Assembly (NCBI RefSeq): GCF_001625305.1
Contig: NW_017803943.1
Location: 141,812-205,811, forward strand
Length of the DNA: 64,000 nt
From: Branchiostoma belcheri
Taxonomy: Eukaryota; Chordata; Leptocardii; Amphioxiformes; Branchiostomatidae
Reading direction: 5' to 3'
The notes below the pieces were generated by a model that was given only the letters and a program-made list of their open reading frames with translations, was not told the DNA's origin and did not search any database. Positions 10,978 to 24,008 of this stretch are shown here, one piece after another (the first letter of the stretch is position 1; every line of letters begins with the position of its first letter). The position numbers were made by a program, and so were the translations under genes.

Positions 10978-13900
10978 ATGTCATACAACCAGGCCAGTGC
11001 CCCCCCTCCTTCCTACAGCCAGGCAACCGGGCAGCCGCCACCTCAGGGTATGCCCATGCCGACCCCCCAGATGCCAGGACAGCCCCCTCCCCAAGCAGGG
11101 GGGTACCCAGCAGCAGAACCCCCTCCTCAGGCAGGGGGGTACCCGGGTGCGGCACCCCCCCAGCAGCAGTCGGTCTTCAGGCTGTCGTATGTTGACTTTA
11201 TGCCAAGCCAGATTTCAGGAACTGGCAGCTCGGGCTTCCTCAGCTTCTCCTATCCACAGTTCGAGAGATTCGAGTAAGTTAAAGTTCTCTTATCGCATTT
11301 TTCTTTTTCTACTTTTCTACAAGAAGCGTGAAATATGTTTGTGTCTGTAGAGGTCATTCTGAAGCATGATGTAAGTAAAAATTGTTTTTGATCTGTCTGT
11401 GTGTCAGTTTTTTTGCTCAGTTTCCTCTTCCTCTTCTCCAAAAGCTAACCCTCTGACCGGGCCAATGACCTGATTTGTTGACGTCTGTCACCATGGTAAC
11501 TGGTGTTGGGTTACACAATGTTGCAATCTTGTAGCAGGAGGGATTTAGACTCCTGTCTGGCCATATCTATAAATGTATTTGAGTAAGAATTAACAGAGCA
11601 GACCAATGTGTGAAGGTAAACATGCTTTGCAAAGGTATACCTTCACTAATCTGACTTGTTCCTGTCCAGTGTCCTGGTAACCCGAGCCAACCAGTGGCTC
11701 CAGCAGAACCCGACCATGGAGGTCAAAACCTGCGAGAGTCTGGAGGTCAAGTTCGAGTATCACCTGGGGAGCTCCGGCGGGGTCGTGAACCCTGACCGGT
11801 CACTGTTCTACGAGTCAGGAAAAGTGAGAAGCTGCTACGTCCGTGGACTGAGGTACACACACTTTTTGCAATAGATAAGATATAAAGCACAATGTCTTAT
11901 AAGTATCTGTCGTGACTCGCCATCCAGTTTGGGTAATGTAATAGGTTGCTGAACAGTTGTTTTCAACTACAGTACTTAGCATAAAGAGATTTAGTAACTT
12001 AAAGTCATTCTCAGTCACTGATGAAAGATATTGGATATATGTAATTTCTGAAACATCCATCTGTATCTGCCAGATCATAAGCTACCCATCAATGTTACAC
12101 ACCAGCGAGCTTCGTAAGCATATGGGGCATTAGTATATATACTAGTAGCTGGTTATATCACCTGAATGTCATGTTACATATCAAGGTATCTTGTGATGAT
12201 ACCCCTACTGTACATGGTGGCAGCAAGTTGCACTCTACCAATTAGATCTACTTCTAGGGAAGTCGAGTTTTTGAACATCTCAATCCTTGGTTGATGGAGG
12301 TGTATGTTTGTCAGAGAACTTAATATCCAGTTGCTTGATTAATGTTTTACTACTATGTAATGTGTGTATGACCATAATATATTATGATATTGTTCCGCCT
12401 CCAGGTTGTGGTTTGGACAGAAGATGGACCCGTCCGTCCCCCCGCAGCAGATTCGCTACATTAACTACGTGCCGGGCTGTATCCAGGCACCCTCCCTGTT
12501 TGGGTACCCACAGTTCGAGTCGTTCGGAGAAACAGTCAACAAAATCAACCTGATGATGAGACAGAACCCACTCCCTGGTAAGGCTGGAACAATTTGATTT
12601 GATGGTTCTGGGATTTTCATACTGACTCAATTCAGAGGTTTAGTTTAAATTTTGACGACAGTTTTTTTTCTCTGGCTAATTTTTTGTGCTGGTATCTTTT
12701 TATATGACTATATATCGCTCTATCTGCAAGAGAGAATGGGATGCAAAAACGTAATGTTTAATTCAAAATGTCAACTTTCTGTACAATGGTGCACACAGAT
12801 TCAGAGATTCATATAGTATACATTCAAATAGATTATTTTTAAAGTCAATTCAACTTCTCCTTCCAGCCTTTCTTTTCTTCATTTCACCTCTTACATGTCT
12901 TATTTAAATCATCCTTTCAAACATTTCTGAGACCAGTAAAATAAGTTTGTGTGGCAGAAGACTCCTTTCATCTTCATCTTCCCCACAGGAAAGATCCTGA
13001 CAGTGGAGACACAGGACGTGAAGGTTCGTGGGGCGTGGTCCGGTACGACCATCGATCCGGACAAGTCCTTCTGGTACGAAGACGGGAACTACCGGAAACT
13101 CTTTCTCTTCATCATCCGCGTCTTCTACGTCAACGGACCACCCGCTTATGAGGAGATAGGTAAGGTCAACTCTCTCACAGGGTACCCTAGCACTGCCAGT
13201 CATCATAGCTAAATAACATGTACTCTCCACCAGACTAGTACTCCTTTGCAGGTTAAATAAGTAGTAGAAATCAGACCAAAAAGGAAGAATGTAGCAACAG
13301 TAATCCATGAGGGATGCACGCACACCGTTTTAGCCTTGAAAACACAGGCTTTTTATAAGATTGTGCATGGCAGTCTTCAAGTACACTGTGTGTGTGTGTG
13401 TGTCTGTGTGTCTGTGTGTGTGCACACAATTGGGGCTTAAAGACTCGATCAAATATTCTCTTGTTGATTGCTGCCTAATGTTTTTCTTTCCCTTTTTTAA
13501 ATTTTTGACAATTTTTATTTGTTACCACAGGAACTGGAGACTTTGTGCCCGGGTGCACCCACGTGCCGTCTGGCCTGTTTGACTGGCCACAGTTTGAGCC
13601 TTACAGCCAGGTGGCAGCCCGGGCGTGTGCCTGGGCCAACGGGAGCCTGCAGGGCTGCCGACTCGCAAACGCACAGACCCTGCACATCAAGATCAGCAGG
13701 AAGGGGTGGTCGGGTAGGTTTTACTTACTAATAGCAAGTCAGCAGAATGTACTACACTTGCACATAACCCAGATTTTTTTACAGTTTTGTTAGACCGAAT
13801 TGTATTATCAGCTTTGCATCAGATTTTTGCCTGTTCCAGACAATATCTTTTCAGATACAACATTGAAAACTAAACACAGGATGTCATCTTTAAATATGTG

Positions 13901-15238
13901 TGTATTATGACCTTAAACAATACATTCTGCCACAGTGCTATATACAAACATTGAATTTGAGTAGCATTAAAATGACCATTATATCATGTACAAAATAATT
14001 TCTTTACTATGTTAACTTAATTGGCATAATGCCTTTTTCTTCAAGGCAGTTTAATCACCATTATTCTTCGATCTGTTTAATCCATTATTTTCATGTCCTA
14101 ATTTCAGGTCAGATGACCATTGACAGTCAGCGGTCCTCGTTTGTCGACGCGGGAAACATGGCCACCATGTACGTCCGCATCATGCGCCTGATCTTCCTGA
14201 AGCCTCTCCAGGGTGCGGTTGCGCCGCCCCGCCCGGTTCAGCTCAGCATCAAGACCTTCGTCCCTGCGCAGATCTCGCACGGGGGCATGATGAGCTTCCC
14301 GCAGTTTGAAACCGTGGGGCAGACGATGCAGCGCGCGCTGGCCTGGCTCAACGCTGCAGGTAAGACTAAGTACACATTGTAATATGCATCCTGGTGGCTA
14401 GGGTGGTATTAGCTTCCCTATATGTTTGAGTCCGTGGGGCAGACGATGCAGCGCACGCTGGCTTGGCTCAATGCTGCAGGTAAGTAATAACTTTTTATTA
14501 TATAGACCGTAGTGGCATTTTTACAAAATATCAAATTAAAAGAAGAGCCCTGGTGTTGCCATCATAATACCTGGCATCTATGAAGGGTGGCTCATAATCA
14601 TACATGACCATAGGAGCATCTCTTCTCCTAAGTCAGAACCATCAACTGAGAACCTAAGCTATGGGGAAGCAGGGGTTAGAAATGGGTCCTCTTTGTCAGA
14701 TAGACGCCCTGAGTTCTCATCTCAAACAGGTCCCAATATTGTGCCCAAGAAAAGGACACTGTAAAATAGGACTAAAAGCAACTCAAGTAATGCAAGTTTA
14801 GAAAGCGTTCAGTGTTTAGGGTGCTTGAGTCAAGGTCTGGAGGGCCATGATTCAATATCTCAAACAATGATATTTTATATGCCAATAAAGGTTATACAAC
14901 CAGGTTATATGCGATAAACAAGAAAACAAATACTTGAGCAACTGGATAGGTTTTTAAATGCTATATGCAACATTATAAATCAATTTTTTGACCCAACAGG
15001 AGCCAACGTGAGCTTCGCAGAAACAGTCCCCATCAAGATCATGGGAGCGTGGTCGTCCCGACCGCCGGCCGCGTACGCGGAAGAGTCCATGGCGTACGAC
15101 TCGGCCAATCACGGCGAGATCTACCTGAACATCCTCAGGATTTACCTGGACGGAACGTACCACGAGCCGCCCCCACACCTGCTCCCCCCCATGCCGCAAG
15201 TGGCACCTTCCAAAGGATCGGACTGTACCATTCAGTGA
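10978..15238 (+). CDS. Unrecognised four-repeat 'PQFE' protein with Pro-rich N-terminus
   Basis: Seven coding exons: 10978-11273, 11670-11852, 12405-12577, 12989-13159, 13531-13713, 14108-14359, 15000-15238, all in phase (498 aa). Residues 1-65 are Pro/Gln/Gly-rich (PPSY, repeated PPPQAGGYP). The rest is four ~100-residue repeats, marked by FPQFE or YPQFE-type motifs at about 93, 195, 294 and 400. Each repeat begins with a V/F-P-x-x-I strand. After PQFE come an Ala/Trp-Leu helix-like stretch, an E-(S/T)-x-x-V-K strand, D-x-S-x-x-Y-E/D, and a closing hydrophobic strand ending in R-(I/L/V). There is no signal peptide or membrane segment, so it is probably cytosolic. Exon borders fall at similar points, with roughly two exons per repeat, suggesting growth by internal duplication. 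Function unknown; I do not recognise the domain. Confidence 0.88.
14415..14490 (+). pseudogene. Duplicated 3' half of exon 6 of the four-repeat gene
   Basis: Copies the last ~65 nt of exon 6, including GTGGGGCAGACGATGCAGCG and the donor GTAAGT, about 105 bp downstream of the original. No acceptor precedes it, so it could serve as an alternative donor or be inert. Confidence 0.7.
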
Positions 15239-16470
15239 AAGGTTTAAATTTGTGGATTTGATGCTGAGACAAGATCATATTTTTTTTCAAACTCCAGAAA
15301 TTTTTTTTTTGAGAGCTCAGTATCTGTAGGGTATCTTAGATATTAGGTAGACCTTAGAAAAGGTATAAAGTGTGCAGAAACTTGACCAAAGAAGACACCA
15401 TTAGCAGGTTGGGACCATTTTACCTTCAGGACAGCTCTCTACTTTGCCTATATATATGAGACAACATACTCTACACATTTTATCAAGGTTATATCTTATA
15501 ATACTGTATATTAGATTTTAAGTTACTTTTAGGCCTTAAGGCCACTTCTTCCTTATACTGAATGATACTGTATAATCTTAGGTCTGTTAGACCATATTAT
15601 TCAGGTGAAATGTACATGTAACTGCCTGCATGTAATGATCATGATGTTTTCATTCTGTTATACAGTCCAAGCCTTGAAGGACACCAGCTAACTGTTGCAC
15701 TGTTGTCTCTATAATAACAGTACATTAACTGGGAAGATCTCATAAATTATGCAAGAACCTCTTAATGCTTTTGTATTATTTAAAATGTGCTGCATGCTGC
15801 TACAATTATCATACTTCAGAGATTAACAGCCAGAAAAAATCATCCTATTCAAAATTTTCAATATTATGTATAGATATTATATATATTTAATCAAGTAACT
15901 TGATGTTTCATATCGTTGTCACGTTGTATTTAGTGTTTTTAAATTTTCAGATGTCAGCCACGTACCAATGTGTGTCTGTTATCTACTAATGTCTGTTATC
16001 TACTTTTTGCATAAAAAGAACTTGTAAACTTCCTTTTGTGAAGCTAAGCAAGCACACATTATTCCCTTAGTATAATCATTTGGCCATTGTGGCACCAAGC
16101 TAGCAAGGACCTAAATATCAGTTTTCTCCAACCTTACCTGTTCCTCTTTATCCTTTCACATGTGAGCTGAAACAAAGACACTACTGCCGCCGCACCACAT
16201 GCCTGCGAAGCTGGTGTGTTACGCCGAAAGGCGGTTATACTGGCTATACGGATACAGATACTTAGTAGGTAGTCCAAGACATACATTTGTGCAATGTATC
16301 TATTTAGTACATGTACATGTAATATGAGACTGTATATTCGGTTTTAAAAGCAGATGCCATTGGGCTTTTTAGATAGTGCATAGATGTGAATTTAACATGA
16401 AGACTTTAAATGTAACCGTTTTTGCTGTATTGCTTGGTTTGCAATGTCAAGAAATAAACCAGATTTTGAA
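15239..16470 (+). other. 3' UTR of the four-repeat gene
   Basis: AT-rich, no frames. AATAAA lies at 16453-16458, followed by T-rich sequence, a likely polyadenylation site. Includes one dispersed repeat unit at 16190-16255. Confidence 0.55.
16190..16255 (+). repeat. Single copy of the 'GCTGGTGTGTTACGCCG' dispersed repeat
   Basis: Matches the head and one unit of the minisatellite at 5990-6212 (CTGCCGCCGC head, GAAGCTGGTGTGTTACGCCG, GCTATACGGATACAGA). Confidence 0.7.
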
Positions 16471-18793
16471 TGCTCTGCTACTAAAACTGTGTACCTTAAT
16501 ATTATCTTTGAAAACCAGTTGACTTGGCTTATGCCCATGTATATTTTACATACAAACCTATATGCACCAACTTGTAAATCCCCTATTTACTTATAAATCC
16601 TATACAGTGCCTCAACATTGCAGCACTAAAATTTTACAGTGTAACCTGAAAAAGAAAGAGGCAAGACAACAGAACATGATTTATCTACAACCTTTTAATA
16701 CAAGGGAAAATTGCTACATCAACGTAGTAGCTTTACAACAACCGTTCAAATTACAGAGGAAAACCCAAAAGTACATTTTACAAGTCTGACAAAAAGTCTG
16801 ATTGTACAGTCTTCCCCCCAAGGCACATCTTGTAAACAACAGTCACCTAGCTATAGAACTGTGTACCTAATACCTGTAACTGAACATCTGGAGTACCTGA
16901 ACAAAATAAAACAGTAGTGGGCACCATTTTCCACACTAAAGATAAAGGTAAATTGCATCTGGCGAACAACAATTTTAACAATTTACCACTTAAAGAAAGA
17001 TCAGGTGGTAACTTGTAACTGTTGAAGATTAATAAAATATGTCCACCCTCGAGCTCATACAAAGACAACAATTTACCACTAAAAATGATGGTTGCCTACA
17101 TGCATAACTTACAGATACGATTGGCCAAACCGGTTTAGGTACATGTACAGGTCTGGGCCTAAATCCATGTGCCTAAAATTTGTTGAGGTGAGGTACACAG
17201 CTCTACCTAGCTATATACATGTATCCAACAGGAACAAACCACTAGACAACAGCATACAAATAACATTGGTCACTTCAGATGTGGAAAAGCATTTACAAAT
17301 TTCCATGGTCCAGAGTCTTATATTCCAACCTAAATGTAAATTTTCATATAATTTTTCATATGATTTCTTATAGATTTCAGATTTCTAGCATACATTCCAA
17401 ATTCAAGGTGACCAAACAGTTTCAATGCATCCTTTCATACTTCTGCTGAAAAGGCTTTTGCATATTAAACTCTACAATCATTCAAAATGTTGCCCATTAA
17501 AACAATTAGTAGAAATTATCTAAATTTCTTGAGCAGATTTTCAAACTTCACAGAACATGATTATTCAAATCAGAAGTCAGCCATATCCAAGGATAATATA
17601 CATACATAAGCATTTAAATTTTAAGTCAATTTATCATGATTTCTTTGAAATAATACAATTATGAAATAGAATTCTGACATTTTATTTATTCATTTATGTC
17701 CAGCAAGTCATCATAGTACACATAGTTTGAAAAGACTACACATTTTCACAGGAAATCTTTTTGAACCCTAGCCTGGGTGCCATCCATTTTGTACAGGGCT
17801 CGTCGCACTCACTACCCTGAAAAAAAATTGGGTACAAAAAAGCATGGCTCCCTGGCTTGTTTTACCCCAGAAGGCCAAACCAACTGAATGTCCTGGTTCT
17901 CAGATGTTTTAAGTAGTGCTAAACTGGAATATTAGCATGAGACAGTTGAAGGGAAAGGCAGTACACAAATGTACCTGGTACACACAGTTTCTGAAAGTGA
18001 ATAGTCATATTCTGGTTTTCCAGCTAGCCCTCTTTTATGTCAACTACTTGCAATGATGAATATTTGCTAAACACACATGAGAACCAAGAAATTGAATTGG
18101 TGTGGCCTATTCTAACCTTGTTTCATTTTCAACATTACCCCACACCCCCTTGCCATATTGTTAGACATGAAACATATATACTTTCCCTATAACCAAATCA
18201 ACATTATTCCAAAGTGCTGAAAATATGCAGTCTTGTCAAGAACTTGCCTTAAAGGCTCAAAATTTGGTAATATTTGCACAATTCTTTGTAGGCCTCCATA
18301 AATACACATTATGTACATAGTTATGGGACTGTACATGTTGGTATCCATCATTCTTTGCTCCCAGTTTGGTATGTTGTTGTTCAGTGTACGGGTGGGGAGG
18401 GGGGCTCCGGGCCACCTTCCTATAGGAGAACAACATAAGACATCCAGTCAGTATATTGTACATTTTAATACAATCACAATTCATTATCTTGAACAATGTC
18501 AATAGCAGAACTGGTATGCTGTATGTATTAGAAGTGACAGTTCCAGAAACAATAAAGGCTATGCTACACTACATCTATTGTTGACAAACAGACAAACATA
18601 TAAGGCTATGCTATCATTGAGTCCATTGTTTCCATGTTTCTTCCCTCTTTTTAAAACAAACAGTTTTTGTTGTACAGTATTGTCAGAGGATACAAATAAA
18701 TCGTCTTTTACTTTCTGTATGGATGACACTGTCATTGAAACATAGCTTCTTGTTAAACAAGTGGTTGTGAATACAGAACTTTGCTTATCCAAG
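16471..18793 (-). other. Space between convergent genes / SMIM14 3' UTR, nothing coding
   Basis: AT-rich, with only short frames without splice logic. It probably holds the SMIM14 3' UTR; the end is not determinable. A degenerate TAGCCTGGGTGCC MITE end sits near 17768. Confidence 0.4.
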
Positions 18794-19667
<874 letters not shown>

Positions 19668-20351
19668 TCAATCAATCAATCAAGGAGGGCTGGGAACCAA
19701 TCAGCAGCCTTGAAACTTTTGACAGGTCTGATGAGAAAAGTTTTCAAAGGAGGAAGAAGGCTAAAAGACAGAGAGAGAGAGAGAGAGACAAAGAACACTT
19801 TAAGTTTAAGAAATTAAGTTTTAAACAAAGTTATGCTTTAGCAGAACAGTCTTTATTCTGGATTAATGAACTAAAAGAATCATAATATAGATGGACAAGG
19901 AAAACGTTTGTGACAAATAGTTTCATGAAACCAGAATGAAAGACTGCACTACGTGGTTCTGTGACAGAAAGTCCCACTGAATAACAAGCTGAGACAGTAC
20001 ACATTCCGTGAACTATATAACATTCCTTTCTTTTCCTGTTCAATTCAGCATTTAAATACAAAAGTTTGACAGGCTGCTTGGCAAATTTACAATAGTCCAA
20101 ATAGCTGGTTACTTGGAAAGAAAAGATTCTGCTCTAAGTCATGCATATGATTCCTATTTAAGTTGAAGCAAGATCTTGAATTGTAAATAACTGATTTTTT
20201 TTGTAGCATTGACTTGAGAGTTTAGACTGAAACATTTTGTAATTTTTAAGTGGCAATAAATGACCTAAACTTCTCTTCCTTTGGAAAATAAGAAATGAAT
20301 TTAAAAGTACACCAATATTTCAATCTATCGTACGGTCTCAGCCAACAGTCA

Positions 20352-20543
<192 letters not shown>

Positions 20544-20639
20544 TTATCATTCTTGTTTAAGCACAGAAATTACACTAGGACCTAGCTGGCAGGATCTAGC
20601 TCACCAGGCTTTTCTTTATATAGTTATTGCTGTTACTAT

Positions 20640-20760
20640 AAACAGTTAGACACACTCTCATGGGTCTCATCCTCCCTCTGCCATCCTCAACTGGGCTGTT
20701 GAGCAACTCTGGACTCCCAATAACAACTGGAAACATTCACGGTGCAGATGTGTCAAACTT
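20640..20760 (-). pseudogene. Third, dead copy of the SMIM14 first exon
   Basis: Repeats about 110 bp of the 20430-20530 region. The copied ATG at 20684-20682 reads MAEGG then TGA, so the copy cannot encode the N-terminus. Confidence 0.65.
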
Positions 20761-20769
20761 TCCCTATCT

Positions 20770-22431
20770 AGCATACAAATCTATATACTAGTAAGCGATC
20801 ACTGTTTTTGTTTACATGATATACATGCAAATTGTTTGAAGACGTATGCAAACTATCGGTAGGCAAATCAACCAACCGTCACCCGCTTTTAGCCTACTGT
20901 GACGTCATGGCAATTGCTCGTATTAGACTAGGTCACAGTTAAAAAATTTAACAAAGGAGCTGACTAGTCACTAATACTAGTCAAACTTTCACTATCTAAC
21001 ATACAAATTTATTAGACTTGGTCACAGTTAATGAAACAAAGGACCACTTCTTGCTTGAAAAAAGATGTAACCTGAGTGATAGAGCCAGTAACTGTAAGTT
21101 CTATATAGCTCCATCACAGAAAGATATTGAGTTATCGAAGACAAACATTTACATGTAAATAACCTCCTATTGAGGTAGTTCCGGGGAGTGTGGGTCTGTG
21201 GGAAGATACATCTGTTGAGTATTACAACCTGTCTTACATTTGCATACCGCTGTGAAGTGACTATGATATGAATTATTAGTCACGAATACTTTAGATAAAT
21301 TTTTCAAGCTACCTTTCTTTAAAACTAGCTAGCTCTGCAAGCTTGCCAATGTCATTAGGAGCTAACAACTATCAAAAATTTAAGTTACACACAATACTCA
21401 ATAGAAACAAGTTAATCAAGAAACACTAGAATGTCATAATGTTGACTGGACTGAAAAAAATGCTACTACTACTGAATATGTCTGTGCATGACAAATACAA
21501 AAGCTGTTCCAATATTTTCCCAGAGTAAAGGTAGTGTAAGGGCATGTTGGTGGTTACAAGCTGTGAGAAGGATATGTCAACATGAGTTCAATAAATTATC
21601 CTGCACGCCTGTTAAAGTTACCATATGTTAACATATCCAGGTTGTTGTAATGTTGCATCATGTTTTTAAACATCACTTGATGACTCATTCATTTTTGTGT
21701 GGCATCTCTCCTTCAGAGCTTAGGTTAGATGACAACAGTTGTGTTAGTTATGATATTTAGGACAGCAATATATATATATTTTGTGAACTGATAAAAATAA
21801 ACTGGGCTCAGCATACTTCAATTCTGTGTACATTCCAACCTTTGCAAGTGAGCAGTCTTTGGCAGTTTTCCCTGTAGCTTCCAAAAAAAAATTCTTAATT
21901 TGTTTTTCCTGCAAATTTAATAATTTTGTAAACATTTGCAGATTGCAAGATGGTACTTCAAAAGCTCTGCAGAGTAACCAGGAATGAAATTTATTGCAAA
22001 CTAAATCTTCTTAAGACTTACGGAATATCAAACATAAAAAAAAAAAAAACAATTTGTATCAAAAATCCCCCCCCACACACACATCTGTTTATGTTATGGC
22101 TACCTGTCGCAAAAAAGGGCGTTACATAAGGATAAATTAATTACCCTAACCGCCAAAACAGAGTCTGACGTAAACTAACGTTTCCTGTCCTAAGTTGAGA
22201 AAACAAAATAAAGAACAATGCTGCTATGTTGTTGTGAATCAAGATGAAACCATACGGAAACAAAAAAAAAAATATGCCAACTTTTGCGTAGTTAACGTTA
22301 TATCAAAACAAAGATGGCCGCCATATTTTCACACAAGTCAACAGACACCGGTAACAAAAATCACCTTTTTATACCACAAATAAACTACGAAACCAAACAA
22401 CAGTGATGCCACAAAATAACAGATTTCTTAC
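20770..22431 (-). other. SMIM14 5' intron, nothing else seen
   Basis: AT-rich sequence without recognisable exon. An A-run at 22036-22050 and a short GCCGCCAT patch near 22316 are the only notable items. Confidence 0.4.
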
Positions 22432-22560
22432 CTTTGAAACAGTAGGAATGTTTGGACCGTAACGTCCTTTTTAACGTTGTTATTCCAGTTTTTCTGCGGG
22501 AGTTTTTGGAGATGTCTCGAACCGTACCGGCCCACTACAAAAGGACACGTCAACTTAATT
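22432..22560 (-). promoter_or_regulatory. Probable SMIM14 5' non-coding exon and promoter
   Basis: On the minus strand, sequence ending CTGTTTCAAAG is followed by donor GTAAGAAAT (exon end at 22432), with no ATG frame of use. The block is less AT-rich than its surroundings. It would splice to either coding first exon. Inference from splice signal and position only. Confidence 0.4.
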
Positions 22561-23026
22561 ACAGTGCCCGGATGTAGACCAGGGAACCAAGTCCCCATAG
22601 CGTACCAGAAATCTGCCTGATCAGAAACAAAATACGTCTAAAGAATCAGAAAAATAAGATCATTTCAACCAAACAACAACTAGATTTTTGAGAAAATTAA
22701 CTATAATAACCTTAATGCTTTCTTTGAGGTGATTTCTTTATTCAAATGCACTGGTAACTTTAATGATCTGGCTATTTGTTGAAAGCTGTGTGCGGTCCTG
22801 TCACAATTTTTTAATCTCGACTTTGCGAATCCGGCCGGATTTGAATGATGCAACAGGTGGGAGGGGCCTAACAAGTGTGATCAGAACTATATGTATAATA
22901 GACGGGCACAAAACGATGTATTAAAAGACCGCCACGTCGTTTCGTGGTAGAAAGAGTTGTACGTGGCCGAATACCGTAATCTCCAAGCAGATGGAGATTA
23001 CATGGGCAAGACACTGATCCACCCGG

Positions 23027-23150
23027 TTACTCTCCAAGCAGAGGTCTGGGTTTTAGAAATAAATTCCAGTGCAAAAAAGAAACCCCGATAAAAAAACCTA
23101 AAAAAAACGCCTAAATTAAGCCAAAACCCAAACCTCTGCTTGAAGAGTAA
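23027..23150. mobile_element. Compact TTACTCTCC MITE
   Basis: TTACTCTCCAAGCAGAGGT...ACCTCTGCTTGAAGAGTAA inverted ends 124 bp apart, continuing as GGGTTTT/AAAACCC. A 26-bp palindromic scrap of the sister type (GTAATCTCCAAGCAG...GGAGATTAC) lies just left at 22977-23002. Confidence 0.8.
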
Positions 23151-24008
23151 CCGTTTATACAATATGAGGCCCCAGAAACACGACACTTGCTACTCTCCAT
23201 ATGCATGCAAAAAGGTTAGGTTTTGAGTTTATTTTTAACCTGTCTTTAGGCATTTTTATGAATCTTTCTTTACTGTAATAGTATCTTTTTTTTTTCAGCT
23301 GCCTGGCAAATGGATATTGTCTAGGCAAATAAAAATTCGGGAGAGCTTTCGTCAGTAGAAAGGACACTGCAACGACTGAGTGCATTTTCAACACTTTATT
23401 GTAACAAGACTTCCTTATCAAAATATTTGTATAACATGAAAGACGTGTTAAGCATCTAGCCCATATTAATAGCAGCACAAGCAGAGTTCTGAAATAAAAC
23501 CAACCATTTCTAGGAATTTAAAACGTGGTTGGATACATCTGAATGTTTTTTCAAACTTGCCATATTAAATCTGATATATGCTAATTTCTGTTATTTGCTG
23601 TTCTGTAGTTTTCACCGTAAGTTTACTTTATCAATTGATAACTAAGTACTATGGTATCTAATCATTGAAAACTTAACACCTAGTACTAGTATGTAAATCG
23701 AAGAAAATATGTCATATTTATGAACCCGTATCGCCGTTTCCAGTTACAGTAACATGTAACGCCACAGTAACATTCATTTGCACACTAGTAATAACAAAAT
23801 ACACTTTCAGTACAAAACTCGCACTCGCAAATTATTTACTCCAGTACTCTTAGAAAACCTGGTATACCCGCATACCGTCTCTTTCAGTACAGTAACCAAA
23901 ACATCAATTGTACAAGCAGCAACATGTATAGATACGTCATATCAAAATATACTCTGATCACAAAGTTCAATACAAAACATAGCGCTTCGAGACATGCCAC
24001 CATTTCGG
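23151..24008. other. Region 3' of MOS, no gene
   Basis: AT-rich; no recognisable frame or structured element. Confidence 0.4.
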
